The notes under the pieces are model-generated. The model was given only the letters and a program-made list of their open reading frames with translations, had not been told where the DNA came from and made no database searches. Source: Candidatus Peribacteria bacterium (GTDB lineage Bacteria > Patescibacteriota > Gracilibacteria > Peribacterales > Peribacteraceae). Taken from it: a DNA stretch of 38,954 bases. Of the stretch, positions 7,615 through 15,565 are shown piece by piece. A program made the translations under genes and the position numbers. The stretch spans positions 1-38,954 of the forward strand of contig JAQBQQ010000024.1 of assembly GCA_028286915.1 (NCBI GenBank). Direction: 5' to 3'. How positions within the stretch are numbered: position 1 is the first letter of the stretch; every line of letters begins with the position of its first letter.

Positions 7615-9516
7615 TTATGAGCCTGCTCTCTCCTTCATCTGCCGCATCGCTTCTGCCGCCTCCGCATTGGACGGCTCCAGCTCCAGAATGGCACGAAACT
7701 GTTTTTCCGCGCCGGCTTCATCATTCAGGGTGTACAGCAGTAAGCCCAGGTTAAGCCGCGCCGGTATGAACCATGGCTGCAGATTAATGGCCTGCCGGTA
7801 CGTATCACGCGCTTTTTCCCTGTCGCCGGTCTGCTCGTACAGCACGGCCAGGTTGTAATACGCCTGCATAAGGGCCGGCTCGGCTTCTATGGCCTTCCGC
7901 AGTTCCTCCTGCGCTCTTGGCATATTGCCCCGCTTTTCCCAGATGACAGCGCTATTTACGTATGCCAGTGCGTAGTTTGACCGAATACGGACCGCGTCTG
8001 CATACGCCTTGAGCGCCTCATCATCTTTTCCTTCCGCAGCAAGCAGAATGCCCAGGCCAAAGTAGGAGTCCGGCTTGTCCGGCTCATTGGCAATGGCCTG
8101 CTCAAATATTTTGTGCGCCTCTTCATAGCGGCCCTGCTTGGTATAGACCGCCCCAAGGTTGCTGAGTATTTTTGCCATCGGCTTAATAGCCACCGCTGCC
8201 TTTAACTCTGTTTCTGCTTGAGGCAACAGATTCTGTCGACGATAGGCATTGCCCAGGTTATTGTGTGCGGTATAAGAATGCGGATAGATACTAATGACAT
8301 GCCGGAAGAGGGTTTCTGTGCTTTTCCACGTAAGCGACTGCCAGTGCGACAGAATGGCAAGCAGAGACAGACAGCCAAGCGGAACAGCCCACGCAAGTGT
8401 CTCCTTCCTTTTCCGTGGCTGCTTGCGGATCCAGGCATCCAGCAGCATGGCCGCCAGAAAAATGAGGCCGAATGACGGCAAATACGCATACCGGTCCGAT
8501 GCCAGGGTAGGCTCGCCTTTAATGAGATTGGTGAATGTAGGCGCAACGGTGATGATATAAAAGCCAACGGCAAAAAAATAGAGCCGCGTGCGCCGGCGAA
8601 GCCAGACAGCTACACCAAGTACAAGAATAACCGCAAGCAACGACAATGCAATATTCGGTGTCGTCAGCCGGATGGCGTCTTCGTACGGATAACTAATGGA
8701 ATAGTGCGCCGGCCAGACGAGCTGCTGAATATAAAACATGCTGCTGCGGATACCAAGCAACACCGCCTCAAACGGCGACACCGCACTTAACAGCTGACGC
8801 TTTCCGAATAAGGCAATAATGCCGAACACTACACTCAAGCCAAAGAACGGAATTTTATCCGCCAGCATTTTGCGGCTCCATGGCCGGCTCTGGAAATCAT
8901 CAATCAATAATAAAACGACTGGCAATGTGAGAACCATTACTTTGGCCAGCAATCCCAGAATAAAAAGGATGATACTGATGACGTACCACTTGCGGCTGTT
9001 GTCGGAGCGGTAGTACAGATAACCAATGCATGATGCGAAGAAGAAAAAGGTGGAAAGCACATCCTTGCGGCCGGCCGCCCAGGAAACCGCTTCGGTATTC
9101 AGCGGATGCAGCGCAAACAACAACCCGGCAACAACGGCAATCCACCGGCGGCGGCTGAGCAGATACGCCAGCCATGCAATGAGCAATGCATTCAGCGTAT
9201 GCCAGAAAAGATTCTGCACATGGTAGATAGTCGCCGTTATATGCCCGATCTGGTAATCCAGCTGGTACGTAAGAAACGTGAGCGGAATGTAGAGTTCCGG
9301 GTCGTAGGTGGTGAAGATGGTTTTGAGCGTGGTGAAATTGACATGCTGAACAGCCTGATTTTCAAAAATGAGCAGACCGTCATCCAGCCGGACAAAATCA
9401 TTGGTCAGCGACGAACCGTAAACCAAAAGGCCAGCCGCGAAGAAGCCGAGTATAATCCCTATTCTGGCCCCCCATGACGGCAACTCCGGCACGGCAAATA
9501 CGTCTTTCTCATGCAT
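7615..9516 (-). CDS. TMTC-like polytopic membrane protein with C-terminal TPRs
   Basis: 633 aa. The first about 400 residues hold around ten hydrophobic segments with short loops, including an early FVRLDDGLLIF acidic pair after the first helix and HPLNTEAVSWAAGRKDVLS, both typical of bacterial TMTC-like GT-C fold proteins (putative O-mannosyltransferases using polyprenyl-phosphate sugars). From about residue 415 there are six TPR units (NLGNAYRRQNLLPQAE, NLGAVYTKQGRYEEAH, NLAVLYEQTGDREKAR and others). The TPRs probably lie outside the membrane and bind partner proteins. A role in glycosylating surface proteins such as the SLH proteins at 30-33 kb is only a guess. Confidence 0.78.
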   Translation of the reverse strand: MHEKDVFAVPELPSWGARIGIILGFFAAGLLVYGSSLTNDFVRLDDGLLIFENQAVQHVNFTTLKTIFTTYDPELYIPLTFLTYQLDYQIGHITATIYHVQNLFWHTLNALLIAWLAYLLSRRRWIAVVAGLLFALHPLNTEAVSWAAGRKDVLSTFFFFASCIGYLYYRSDNSRKWYVISIILFILGLLAKVMVLTLPVVLLLIDDFQSRPWSRKMLADKIPFFGLSVVFGIIALFGKRQLLSAVSPFEAVLLGIRSSMFYIQQLVWPAHYSISYPYEDAIRLTTPNIALSLLAVILVLGVAVWLRRRTRLYFFAVGFYIITVAPTFTNLIKGEPTLASDRYAYLPSFGLIFLAAMLLDAWIRKQPRKRKETLAWAVPLGCLSLLAILSHWQSLTWKSTETLFRHVISIYPHSYTAHNNLGNAYRRQNLLPQAETELKAAVAIKPMAKILSNLGAVYTKQGRYEEAHKIFEQAIANEPDKPDSYFGLGILLAAEGKDDEALKAYADAVRIRSNYALAYVNSAVIWEKRGNMPRAQEELRKAIEAEPALMQAYYNLAVLYEQTGDREKARDTYRQAINLQPWFIPARLNLGLLLYTLNDEAGAEKQFRAILELEPSNAEAAEAMRQMKERAGS

Positions 9517-9598
9517 AACACTTACATACTACCCAAAGACCGGCGAAACGAATATATAATTAGAAACACAGGTTAGGTATCTGACAAGGCCATGCCCC

Positions 9599-9627
9599 TT
9601 CACCGGTAAGCCATTTTCTGCTATTAT
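9599..9627 (+). promoter_or_regulatory. candidate promoter of the hypothetical gene at 9704
   Basis: TTCACC at 9599-9604, 17-nt spacer ending in TGC, and TATTAT at 9622-9627: a moderate -35 with an extended -10. It would give a leader of about 70 nt. Confidence 0.4.
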
Positions 9628-9703
9628 ATCCGGATCCTTGGAATAAAACGGGATTGGAAATATAAACATTCCCGCTACATACCACACATACACCAACACA
9701 CAC

Positions 9704-10063
9704 ATGACCATAGATGCCTGCATTGCCCATGCCATTCACACCGACCTTGATATTATTGAGGCGCTGCCGCATGTGCATGATATTCCGTTTGAAGAACTGG
9801 AAACGTATGTCGAAAAATTCGTCCTGCGCGTTCAGGAATCCATGTATAACGTGATTATCGATAAGGGCGACCGCTACCTGCGCTCCAGGGACGCTGCAGG
9901 GCTCTGTGCCACCTGCCTGGAGGCAGGAGTGTCACTACCGCCGCACATGCTCCTCAAGATGTGCCAGACCATCATGCAGCTGGCCGAAATGGATGCGAAG
10001 TTCATTCTGGATACCGAAGATGGCAAGACGCTCTATTATGTGAAAATGACGCTGACTGTCTAA
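9704..10063 (+). CDS. hypothetical protein
   Basis: 119 aa, not recognised. It begins MTIDACIAHAIHTDLDIIEA, is acidic and mostly helical in character, has a CATC pair near residue 68 and no signal peptide or membrane segment. Support for being real: its own promoter-like sequence, GC-rich third positions like the neighbours, and a frame kept for the full length between flanking genes. Its TAA stop forms the first bases of an A/T-rich intergenic repeat. It is convergent with the next hypothetical gene. Confidence 0.6.
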   Translation: MTIDACIAHAIHTDLDIIEALPHVHDIPFEELETYVEKFVLRVQESMYNVIIDKGDRYLRSRDAAGLCATCLEAGVSLPPHMLLKMCQTIMQLAEMDAKFILDTEDGKTLYYVKMTLTV

Positions 10064-10095
10064 AAATTCCAAATACCAAATTCTAAGCTCCAAAG
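10061..10095. repeat. A/T-rich repeat, copy 3
   Basis: TAAAAATTCCAAATACCAAATTCTAAGCTCC begins with the TAA stop of the hypothetical gene ending at 10063 and runs into the TAG end of the convergent gene. Same family as the copies near 1690, 6000 and 16380. Confidence 0.5.
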
Positions 10096-10379
10096 AGCCG
10101 TGGATTATTCTTGATAATATTTTCCACACTCACCGTTCGAATGTCAGCAGTTTCTTTATCGAATGTCTTGGCAACCAGCACGCAACCGAGCTTATCTGTG
10201 TTTTTTATCAATGCATAACCGTGTTCCAGGCTCTTCTTGTCTGCCGAATGACTTATTTCAATGGAAACCAATGTATTGAATGGTACGACCGTATCACCGA
10301 GTATAACCGGCGGATGTTCGGCAAAGTGTTCCTGTGCAGCCTTAGATGGGCCTCTGTGTGACAGTTCGGGAGAAGTCAT
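10083..10379 (-). CDS. hypothetical protein
   Basis: 98 aa, not recognised. The sequence is soluble and mixed, with VILGDTVVPFNTLVSIEISHSADKK followed by YALIKNTDKLGCVLVAKTFDKET, suggesting a small beta-rich domain. There is no membrane segment. The C-terminal codons overlap the intergenic repeat. It is co-directional with rpsI 0.3 kb upstream but separated by a low-GC region. Confidence 0.55.
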   Translation of the reverse strand: MTSPELSHRGPSKAAQEHFAEHPPVILGDTVVPFNTLVSIEISHSADKKSLEHGYALIKNTDKLGCVLVAKTFDKETADIRTVSVENIIKNNPRLFGA

Positions 10380-10493
10380 GCATATGATCTTAAAGATGGC
10401 AAAACCAGAATGCCAGCCTTCGAAACGGTGATAAATAGCGCCATATGGTAGTAAAAAATTCCCAATACTACTTACAGTATTTAATAAAATTTT

Positions 10494-10649
10494 TTAATCA
10501 TCGTTTTCACCAACTATTTCGTAGGCTAACTCAGGAACAACAAAAGGACGTCGTTTCAAAACAAGTTCTGTATAAGCAAAATATGCAGAAAAAAACGCGA
10601 TCAAAACTAATATCACATTTGCATATTCGTTATTAATAGTCCTAAGCAA
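10494..10649 (-). CDS. possible truncated single-pass membrane protein
   Basis: A minus-strand frame lacking an ATG (TTG at 10647-10649 is the best start; the frame is open to beyond the rpsI stop) encodes one hydrophobic helix (NVILVLIAFFSAYFAYTE) followed by LKRRPFVVPELAYEIV and an acidic end. This helix plus RP(F/Y)VVPE pattern is common in membrane-anchored hypothetical proteins, which normally continue for another 100 residues, so this looks like a broken gene. Base composition is more A/T-rich than the ribosomal genes. An ATG-started plus-strand frame of 63 codons at 10445-10636 overlaps it and is the competing reading. The rest of 10380-10693 holds nothing I recognise. Confidence 0.32.
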   Translation of the reverse strand: MLRTINNEYANVILVLIAFFSAYFAYTELVLKRRPFVVPELAYEIVGENDD

Positions 10650-10693
10650 CGAACTTATGCTAGTTAATAAGCGTATAATATAAAACTGAAATA

Positions 10694-11104
10694 TTAACGC
10701 TTCGAGAACTGTGGTGCGCGGCGTGCTCTCTTGAGACCCGGCTTCTTACGTTCCTTAATGCGGCTGTCGCGGCGGAGGAAGCCGATACGCTTAAGATCGC
10801 TGCGGAGTTCGGGGTTAATGAGGAGCAATGCGCGGGAAATACCCAGACGCACGGCATCGGACTGAGCGGACTTACCGCCGCCTTCCACCATGGCTTCTAT
10901 ATCGAAACCGGACTTCTTACCAATGATAACAAGCGGTGAAACGGCATTTTCGATCTGGATACCGGCGAAGTAATCCTTGAGTTTCATACCGTTTACCATG
11001 GCCTGTCCGGAACCGTCTTCAAACAATTTCACGCGTGCAATGGCGTTCTTACGCTTGCCGGCGGAATAGAAGTAGGAGCGGGAGGTTTCGGTAGAGGTGG
11101 CCAT
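10694..11104 (-). CDS. rpsI: 30S ribosomal protein S9
   Basis: 136 aa. YSAGKRKNAIARVKLFEDG is the canonical S9 opening and the C-terminal GLKRARRAPQFSKR tail, which reaches the P-site tRNA in known ribosomes, is intact and ends in the expected KR. It is the last gene of the superoperon, 33 bases after rplM, the usual L13-S9 pairing. Length is normal. Confidence 0.97.
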   Translation of the reverse strand: MATSTETSRSYFYSAGKRKNAIARVKLFEDGSGQAMVNGMKLKDYFAGIQIENAVSPLVIIGKKSGFDIEAMVEGGGKSAQSDAVRLGISRALLLINPELRSDLKRIGFLRRDSRIKERKKPGLKRARRAPQFSKR

Positions 11105-11137
11105 AACAAGTGAATTGAGAATTGAAAAGTGAGTGCG

Positions 11138-11560
11138 TTAAATCTTTAATTCCGTTGGCTTCTGGGGAGCGTACTTATGCTCGGTACCACGGATAATATG
11201 CAAACGCTTAAGCATATCCGGGCGCAGACGGTTGCGTGGCAACATACCTTTTACGGCACGTTCCATTACCTCCTCCGGGCGATCCATCATCAGTTTACCC
11301 AATGTGCGGGCAGAAAAACCACCCGGGCGACCGGTGTGATCGTAATACATCTTCTTGAGCGCCTTGTTTGGCGATACTTCCAGTTTTTCAATGTTCAGCA
11401 AGATAATGTGATCTCCACACAGCTGGTGCGGTGAAAACGTTGGCTTATGCTTACCACGGAGCATGTGAGCAATCTTGGCGGCAAGACGACCGATGGTCTG
11501 GCCATCGGCATCAACAGTGTGCCAGGCAGGGGCCGATACGGGGATAACAGACGTTTTCAT
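11138..11560 (-). CDS. rplM: 50S ribosomal protein L13
   Basis: 140 aa. Landmarks: WHTVDADGQTIGRLAAKIAHMLRGKHKPTFSPH, GDHIILLNIEKLEVSPNKALKKMYYDHTGRPGG, and AVKGMLPRNRLRPDMLKRL. Length is normal. It begins 17 bases after rplQ; the leader CTTAATC sits directly against the ATG and there is no Shine-Dalgarno motif. Confidence 0.97.
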   Translation of the reverse strand: MKTSVIPVSAPAWHTVDADGQTIGRLAAKIAHMLRGKHKPTFSPHQLCGDHIILLNIEKLEVSPNKALKKMYYDHTGRPGGFSARTLGKLMMDRPEEVMERAVKGMLPRNRLRPDMLKRLHIIRGTEHKYAPQKPTELKI

Positions 11561-11577
11561 GATTAAGATGCGTCTAC

Positions 11578-12084
11578 CTACGCTTCTGAGGAAGCTTCGG
11601 CGGACAGGGAGGAAACAGTAGATGTAGAAATATTTTTCTTTGCAGCAGCCGGCTTCTTGGCGGCCTTGGGGGCAGCAACCTTCTTTTCTTTCTTGGGGGC
11701 TGCTTCCGGGCTGCTAATGGATAAGTCGGCATCTATAAAGCTGAGTGTAACCAGATCTGCACCATCTCCAATACGGGAGCCAAGCGGAGTCATGCGGGTA
11801 AAACCGGACGTGCGTGCGGCGTAGCGCTGCTTGAACACTTCCATGGTCTTGCGGCTGGCATTGACGTGCGTAAGTACCTGGTTGAGCGCACGGATGGCGT
11901 TCATAGGATCTTTGGTCTTGGCAACGGTAATGAGGCGGTCAACCATTGGCTGGATTACTTCGGCACGCTTCTTGGTGGTACGAATGGATTCGTACAGGAA
12001 GAGTGACGTAAGCAGATTACGCTGGAGGAGCCTGCTGTGAGCAGGTTTCTGACGGAGCCGATTGCGGGAAACACGGTGGCGCAT
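11578..12084 (-). CDS. rplQ: 50S ribosomal protein L17 with Ala/Lys-rich C-terminal tail
   Basis: 168 aa against about 120 for the family. The core MRHRVSRNRLRQKPAHSRLLQRNLLTSLFLYESIRTTKKRAE is standard L17. After about residue 120 comes a low-complexity tail rich in Lys and Ala (AAPKKEKKVAAPKAAKKPAAAKK) ending in a Ser/Ala stretch. It lies 147 bases downstream of rpoA. Confidence 0.95.
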   Translation of the reverse strand: MRHRVSRNRLRQKPAHSRLLQRNLLTSLFLYESIRTTKKRAEVIQPMVDRLITVAKTKDPMNAIRALNQVLTHVNASRKTMEVFKQRYAARTSGFTRMTPLGSRIGDGADLVTLSFIDADLSISSPEAAPKKEKKVAAPKAAKKPAAAKKNISTSTVSSLSAEASSEA

Positions 12085-12195
12085 GAACGAAGTGAATAAT
12101 TGATAATTGAAAATCTATAATGACTATCTACGATGGGAGGGGATTCTAGACAGAAAGGAGAAGGATGGAAAGGTAATCTGAGAAGATAATTCTCG

Positions 12196-12211
12196 CCCGG
12201 TGTCGACCGGG
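12196..12211 (-). terminator. hairpin after rpoA, possible attenuator
   Basis: CCCGGT-GTCG-ACCGGG, a perfect 6-bp GC-rich stem with a 4-base loop, lies 20 bases downstream of the rpoA stop in the 147-base rpoA-rplQ gap. There is no T-run after it on the minus strand, so a processing or partial-termination role is as likely as true termination. Confidence 0.35.
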
Positions 12212-12231
12212 GAGCAAAATCGGCTTATTTC

Positions 12232-13227
12232 TTACATATCCACCGAATCCGAGGCCAGCTTGAGGCCGCGCTCACCCAGAGTGGCCTTCACTTCATCCAG
12301 CGCCTTGGCACCAAAGCCGCGGAAGTTGGCGAGTGTCGGCTCCGTACACTTGGTCAGCTGCTCAATACTACCGACACCGGCATTTATGAGAGCGTTCAAG
12401 GTGCGTGGGCTGAAGTTCAGGATTTCGATTGGCGTGTAGCTCTCTTTAACCGGAGCAAGACCGCCGTCTTCAATGTGTGGCGATGCGGCGCGGGAGAAAT
12501 CAGCAATGAATTCCGGTTCAATGATCTTCTTGTCGGATGCAAAGTAACCGTAATAGCTCTGCAGCAACTGGCTGGCGAATTGCACAGCCTCTTCGGCTGT
12601 CAGTGCGCCGTTGGTCTGTACATCCATGGTGAGCTTCTCCAAATCCGTACGCTGACCCACACGGGCAGGATCGACATCAAAGCGGACCTTCATAACCGGC
12701 GAGTAAATGGCATCAATGTAAATGAGACCAGGCTCGTTCTGCTTCTTGTTGCGCTCCGATGCGGAAACGTAACCGACACCCTTTTCTACGGTAATCTGCA
12801 TTTCTACCGTGGCGCCCTTATCGAGCGTGAGAAGTTCCAAATCCGGGTTAAGCACTTCAATATCGGAGCTCATCTTCAGATCCTTAGCCGTAATAACGCC
12901 CGGGCCTTTGGCTTCCAGCGTAATCACCTCCGCCTCCTTGCGTGGCTTTTTGAGTTTAATTTCCTTCAAGTTCAGCGTGATATCCAGAATAGACTCGCTG
13001 ACACCCTTGATAGTGGTGTATTCATGCTGCACGCCGGCAATGCGGACAGAAGTAACAGCCGTACCGGGAAGACTTCCCAGGAGAACCCGACGAAGACCGT
13101 TTCCGAGTGTCATACCGTAACCGGTAGGAAGCGGGGAAATAGTGAAAATAACATGATTATCATCGCCCTTTTTGACAGGAGCTGCCGCAAATGTCGGGAG
13201 GCCGATTTCTTCCTGAATGATATGCAT
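12232..13227 (-). CDS. rpoA: RNA polymerase subunit alpha
   Basis: 331 aa scaffold subunit of RNA polymerase. The N-terminal assembly domain is clear (YGMTLGNGLRRVLLGSLPGTAVTSVRI, VLNPDLELLTLDKGA) and the C-terminal DNA-binding domain is present (LNALINAGVGSIEQLTK, FRGFGAKALDEVKATLGERG). The ATG at 13225-13227 gives MHIIQEEIGLP, the expected beginning; a longer frame reaching 13290 would overlap rpsD and is rejected. The leader before the ATG is pyrimidine-only (CTTCTCTCTCTT). Confidence 0.97.
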   Translation of the reverse strand: MHIIQEEIGLPTFAAAPVKKGDDNHVIFTISPLPTGYGMTLGNGLRRVLLGSLPGTAVTSVRIAGVQHEYTTIKGVSESILDITLNLKEIKLKKPRKEAEVITLEAKGPGVITAKDLKMSSDIEVLNPDLELLTLDKGATVEMQITVEKGVGYVSASERNKKQNEPGLIYIDAIYSPVMKVRFDVDPARVGQRTDLEKLTMDVQTNGALTAEEAVQFASQLLQSYYGYFASDKKIIEPEFIADFSRAASPHIEDGGLAPVKESYTPIEILNFSPRTLNALINAGVGSIEQLTKCTEPTLANFRGFGAKALDEVKATLGERGLKLASDSVDM

Positions 13228-13270
13228 AAGAGAGAGAAGAGAAGGAAGTGCGGAAGAAAAGAGTCCCGGA

Positions 13271-13885
13271 TTAACGGGAGTAGAACTCAATAATCTGACG
13301 GGTGTCTATGGCCTGCTCAGCCGCTTCCGGCTCGGGCAGATTCACCACTTCCACTTTCATACCGGAGCTGTCCATCTTGAGCCATGCCGGCAGCGTGTAC
13401 TTCTTATGCGCATCCTGGATAGGACCGAAGACAGCGGAGTTCTTGCTGCGTGGGCGGATACTAATAACCATGCCCGGCTTTACCTGGAAAGACGGCGTTG
13501 TGACGCGTACATCATCGACCAGGAACAAGCCGTGGCCTACGAACTGGCGTGACTGCAAACGCGTCATAGCCAAACCGCTGCGGTAAATGACGTTGTCCAG
13601 ACGACGCTCCAGAAGCTGCTTCAATGCATTACCCGTCTGGCCCTTCACTTTGGTTGCCTGCTCGTACAAACGGCGGAACTGACTCTCGGACAAACCGTAC
13701 ATGTCGCGGGCTTTCTGCTTCTCCTTCAACTGCTGACCGAATTCGGACAGCTTTGGAACCTGGCTCTTGGGATTTCTACCAGGGCCTGATGGCTTCCTTT
13801 GCAGAATTTTGTCGTACTTGTCGGTGCCGTAGAGGTTCATGCCCTGGCGGCGACATCGCTTCGCTTTGGGTCCGTTATACTTCAT
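13271..13885 (-). CDS. rpsD: 30S ribosomal protein S4
   Basis: 204 aa primary 16S-binding protein. It starts MKYNGPKAKRCRRQGMNLYG and contains MYGLSESQFRRLYEQA and the S4 RNA-binding domain (LERRLDNVIYRSGLAMTRLQSRQFVGHG). The four-cysteine N-terminal zinc site of C+ type S4 is absent, so this is a C- type protein. Length is normal. Confidence 0.97.
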   Translation of the reverse strand: MKYNGPKAKRCRRQGMNLYGTDKYDKILQRKPSGPGRNPKSQVPKLSEFGQQLKEKQKARDMYGLSESQFRRLYEQATKVKGQTGNALKQLLERRLDNVIYRSGLAMTRLQSRQFVGHGLFLVDDVRVTTPSFQVKPGMVISIRPRSKNSAVFGPIQDAHKKYTLPAWLKMDSSGMKVEVVNLPEPEAAEQAIDTRQIIEFYSR

Positions 13886-13929
13886 GGGAATAAGAGAGGA
13901 ATAGAATGGATTGATTACAGGGAAGGATA

Positions 13930-14017
13930 CGTTAGTTTGCTCATTCGTTCATTGTTTGCCGGACTATTTGAGTTGACGGAGACTTTCGATAAACGAGAAA
14001 CGAATAAACACAGAACG
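13930..14017. repeat. AACGAAC/GTTCGTT-type intergenic repeat, copy 1
   Basis: The 133-base rpsK-rpsD gap carries GTTTGCTCATTCGTTCATTG near the rpsD side and GATAAACGAGAAACGAATAA near the rpsK side, roughly inverted relative to each other. Same word family as the inverted repeat in the rplO-secY gap and the lysS linker DNA. Confidence 0.4.
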
Positions 14018-14018
14018 A

Positions 14019-14465
14019 TTAGACGCGTCTTCGTCCCTTCGGACGACAGCCGCCATGTGGAATAGGTGTCGTGTCAACAATGGCATCCAGGTTTAAGCCG
14101 CCGCTCTGCAGGCCGCGAAGAGCCTGTTCACGCCCCGGCCCGAGGCCTTTCACCTCCACTTCTACGGATTCAATCCCAAACGGCTTTACTTTTAAGGTAG
14201 CTGTTTCGGCAGCCACTTTGGCGGCATACGGCGTGGACTTGCGCGTACCCTTGAAACCGGCTGAACCGCTGCTGCTCCAGGCAAGAACGTTGCCGTCCAA
14301 ATCGGTGAATGTAACAATCGTATTATTCTCACCGGCCTTAATGCACACGCGTGCCTTTGGCAGTGAGCGCTTCACCTTTTTCTTGGCACCCTTGCGGGGA
14401 GTCGTGGCTACGGGAGCCTGTACGTCAGAACCAAGTGCAGCTTCGAGGATGGAATTATCAGCCAT
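14019..14465 (-). CDS. rpsK: 30S ribosomal protein S11
   Basis: 148 aa. Core ARVCIKAGENNTIVTFTDLDGNVLAWSSSGSAGFKG and the C-terminal DTTPIPHGGCRPKGRRRV are canonical. There is an N-terminal extension of about 30 residues (MADNSILEAALGSDVQAP then KKKVKR) compared with typical S11. The ATG at 14463-14465 is used because the longer frame upstream reads through an intergenic palindrome. Confidence 0.96.
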   Translation of the reverse strand: MADNSILEAALGSDVQAPVATTPRKGAKKKVKRSLPKARVCIKAGENNTIVTFTDLDGNVLAWSSSGSAGFKGTRKSTPYAAKVAAETATLKVKPFGIESVEVEVKGLGPGREQALRGLQSGGLNLDAIVDTTPIPHGGCRPKGRRRV

Positions 14466-14475
14466 GAGTTGTGGG

Positions 14476-14508
14476 GATAGAGACGTCCGCCGCGGCGGAC
14501 ACGTAGAC
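14476..14508. repeat. AGACG palindromic repeat, copy 1
   Basis: Between rpsM and rpsK, with a perfect 16-base palindrome GTCCGCCGCGGCGGAC at 14485-14500 flanked by TAGAGAC and GTAGAC. Related to the copies at 21468, 26626 and 29046. Confidence 0.5.
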
Positions 14509-14525
14509 AAAAACAAAAGGAAATA

Positions 14526-14906
14526 TTACGTCTTGGTAAGCACTGTGCGGCCGGAACCACCTGTCTTCTTCTTACCGCGCTTGGTGCGGGCATTGCGGCG
14601 GGATGTCTGGCCGCGAACCGGCAACTTGCGGCGATGCCGCATACCGCGCCACGTTCCAATATCCTGCAAACGCTTCACATCCAATGATACCTTGCGGCCA
14701 AGCTCCCCCTCCGTAAGTTCCTGCTCCACGCGGGCGCGAATTCTGGCCTGATCGCTATCTGCCACACTATCAGTCTTCGTATCGAGAGGAATTTTTAACT
14801 CATCCAGAATACGATGACTCAACGGGTGGCCAATACCCTTAATAGCCGTGAGTGCAATAACGAGACGCTTGTTGCCAGGGAGAACGACACCGGAGATACG
14901 TAACAT
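14526..14906 (-). CDS. rpsM: 30S ribosomal protein S13
   Basis: 126 aa. MLRISGVVLPGNKRLVIALTAIKGIG is the standard helix-hairpin-helix start, and the C-terminal RHRRKLPVRGQTSRRNARTKRG motif that contacts tRNA is complete. Length is normal. Confidence 0.97.
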   Translation of the reverse strand: MLRISGVVLPGNKRLVIALTAIKGIGHPLSHRILDELKIPLDTKTDSVADSDQARIRARVEQELTEGELGRKVSLDVKRLQDIGTWRGMRHRRKLPVRGQTSRRNARTKRGKKKTGGSGRTVLTKT

Positions 14907-15019
14907 AGTATGGGTAGAGAAGTCTAGATAAAGTGGAGGGAATCGCAGATCCGTTTATCGCTGGATCGTTGATGAGTCAATGGAAATGGGAGATCAAAAA
15001 CGAAATTACATACACTGTC

Positions 15020-15151
15020 TTACCCCTGGCGCTGCTTGTGCTTGGGGTTGGTACTACAGACATTACGGACCACCATGACGCCTTTACCGTTGCGGCGGCG
15101 GATGATATGGCAATCTTTGCAGATAACTTTGCAGGAAGCACGGACTTTCAT
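15020..15151 (-). CDS. rpmJ: 50S ribosomal protein L36 with internal insertion
   Basis: 43 aa against 37-38 in the family. It begins [20 protein letters not shown] and ends NPKHKQRQG, the usual ends, with extra residues in [15 protein letters not shown] between them. The zinc ligands CxxC, C and H are present. It overlaps infA by four bases (ATGA), implying coupled translation. The gene is too short for standard ORF cut-offs. Confidence 0.95.
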   Translation of the reverse strand: MKVRASCKVICKDCHIIRRRNGKGVMVVRNVCSTNPKHKQRQG

Positions 15152-15441
15152 GATGACGGGGGAGTAACGGGAGGAGTCTGAGAAGAGCTTGTTGGAGCAT
15201 TCGGATTCTGATTGGCAAGGAAACGGTAGATGATGCGTCCTTTATTAAGGTCATACGGCGTCATTTCCAATTTTACCTTGTCTCCAGGCAGGATGCGCAC
15301 TCTGTTCACGCGCATTCTTCCGGCGAGATGACAAAGCAACTCATGATCCTTGGCTTGTTCGCTGGTCACTTTGACACGAAATGTAGCGTTGGGATAACTC
15401 TCTACAACAACGCCGACGAGTTCGATAACATCTTTGGACAC
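15148..15441 (-). CDS. infA: translation initiation factor IF-1 with C-terminal tail
   Basis: 97 aa against about 72. The OB-fold core is clear: [57 protein letters not shown] small insertion (TSEQAKDHE) sits in the first loop and a Pro/Ser/Thr-rich tail of about 20 residues follows. IF-1 blocks the A site during initiation with IF-2 and IF-3. It shares the ATGA overlap with rpmJ. Confidence 0.95.
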   Translation of the reverse strand: MSKDVIELVGVVVESYPNATFRVKVTSEQAKDHELLCHLAGRMRVNRVRILPGDKVKLEMTPYDLNKGRIIYRFLANQNPNAPTSSSQTPPVTPPSS

Positions 15442-15565
15442 AGAGAAATTGCGGGGTCAAAAAGCCGAGAGATCCTACAGAGAGAATTGTCTTGACTCAA
15501 GACAGATGTCGACTTTTTTTGTCATAGAAGGTAAAACCAACTTGCAAAATTCCATTTATATTTCA

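Noticed and set aside
10445-10636. Plus-strand 63-codon frame
   Set aside because: Overlaps a more protein-like minus-strand frame, and A/T-rich DNA easily gives such frames.
13228-13290. Longer start for rpoA overlapping rpsD
   Set aside because: MHIIQEEIGLP at 13227 is the expected alpha start and the extension has no similarity to alpha.
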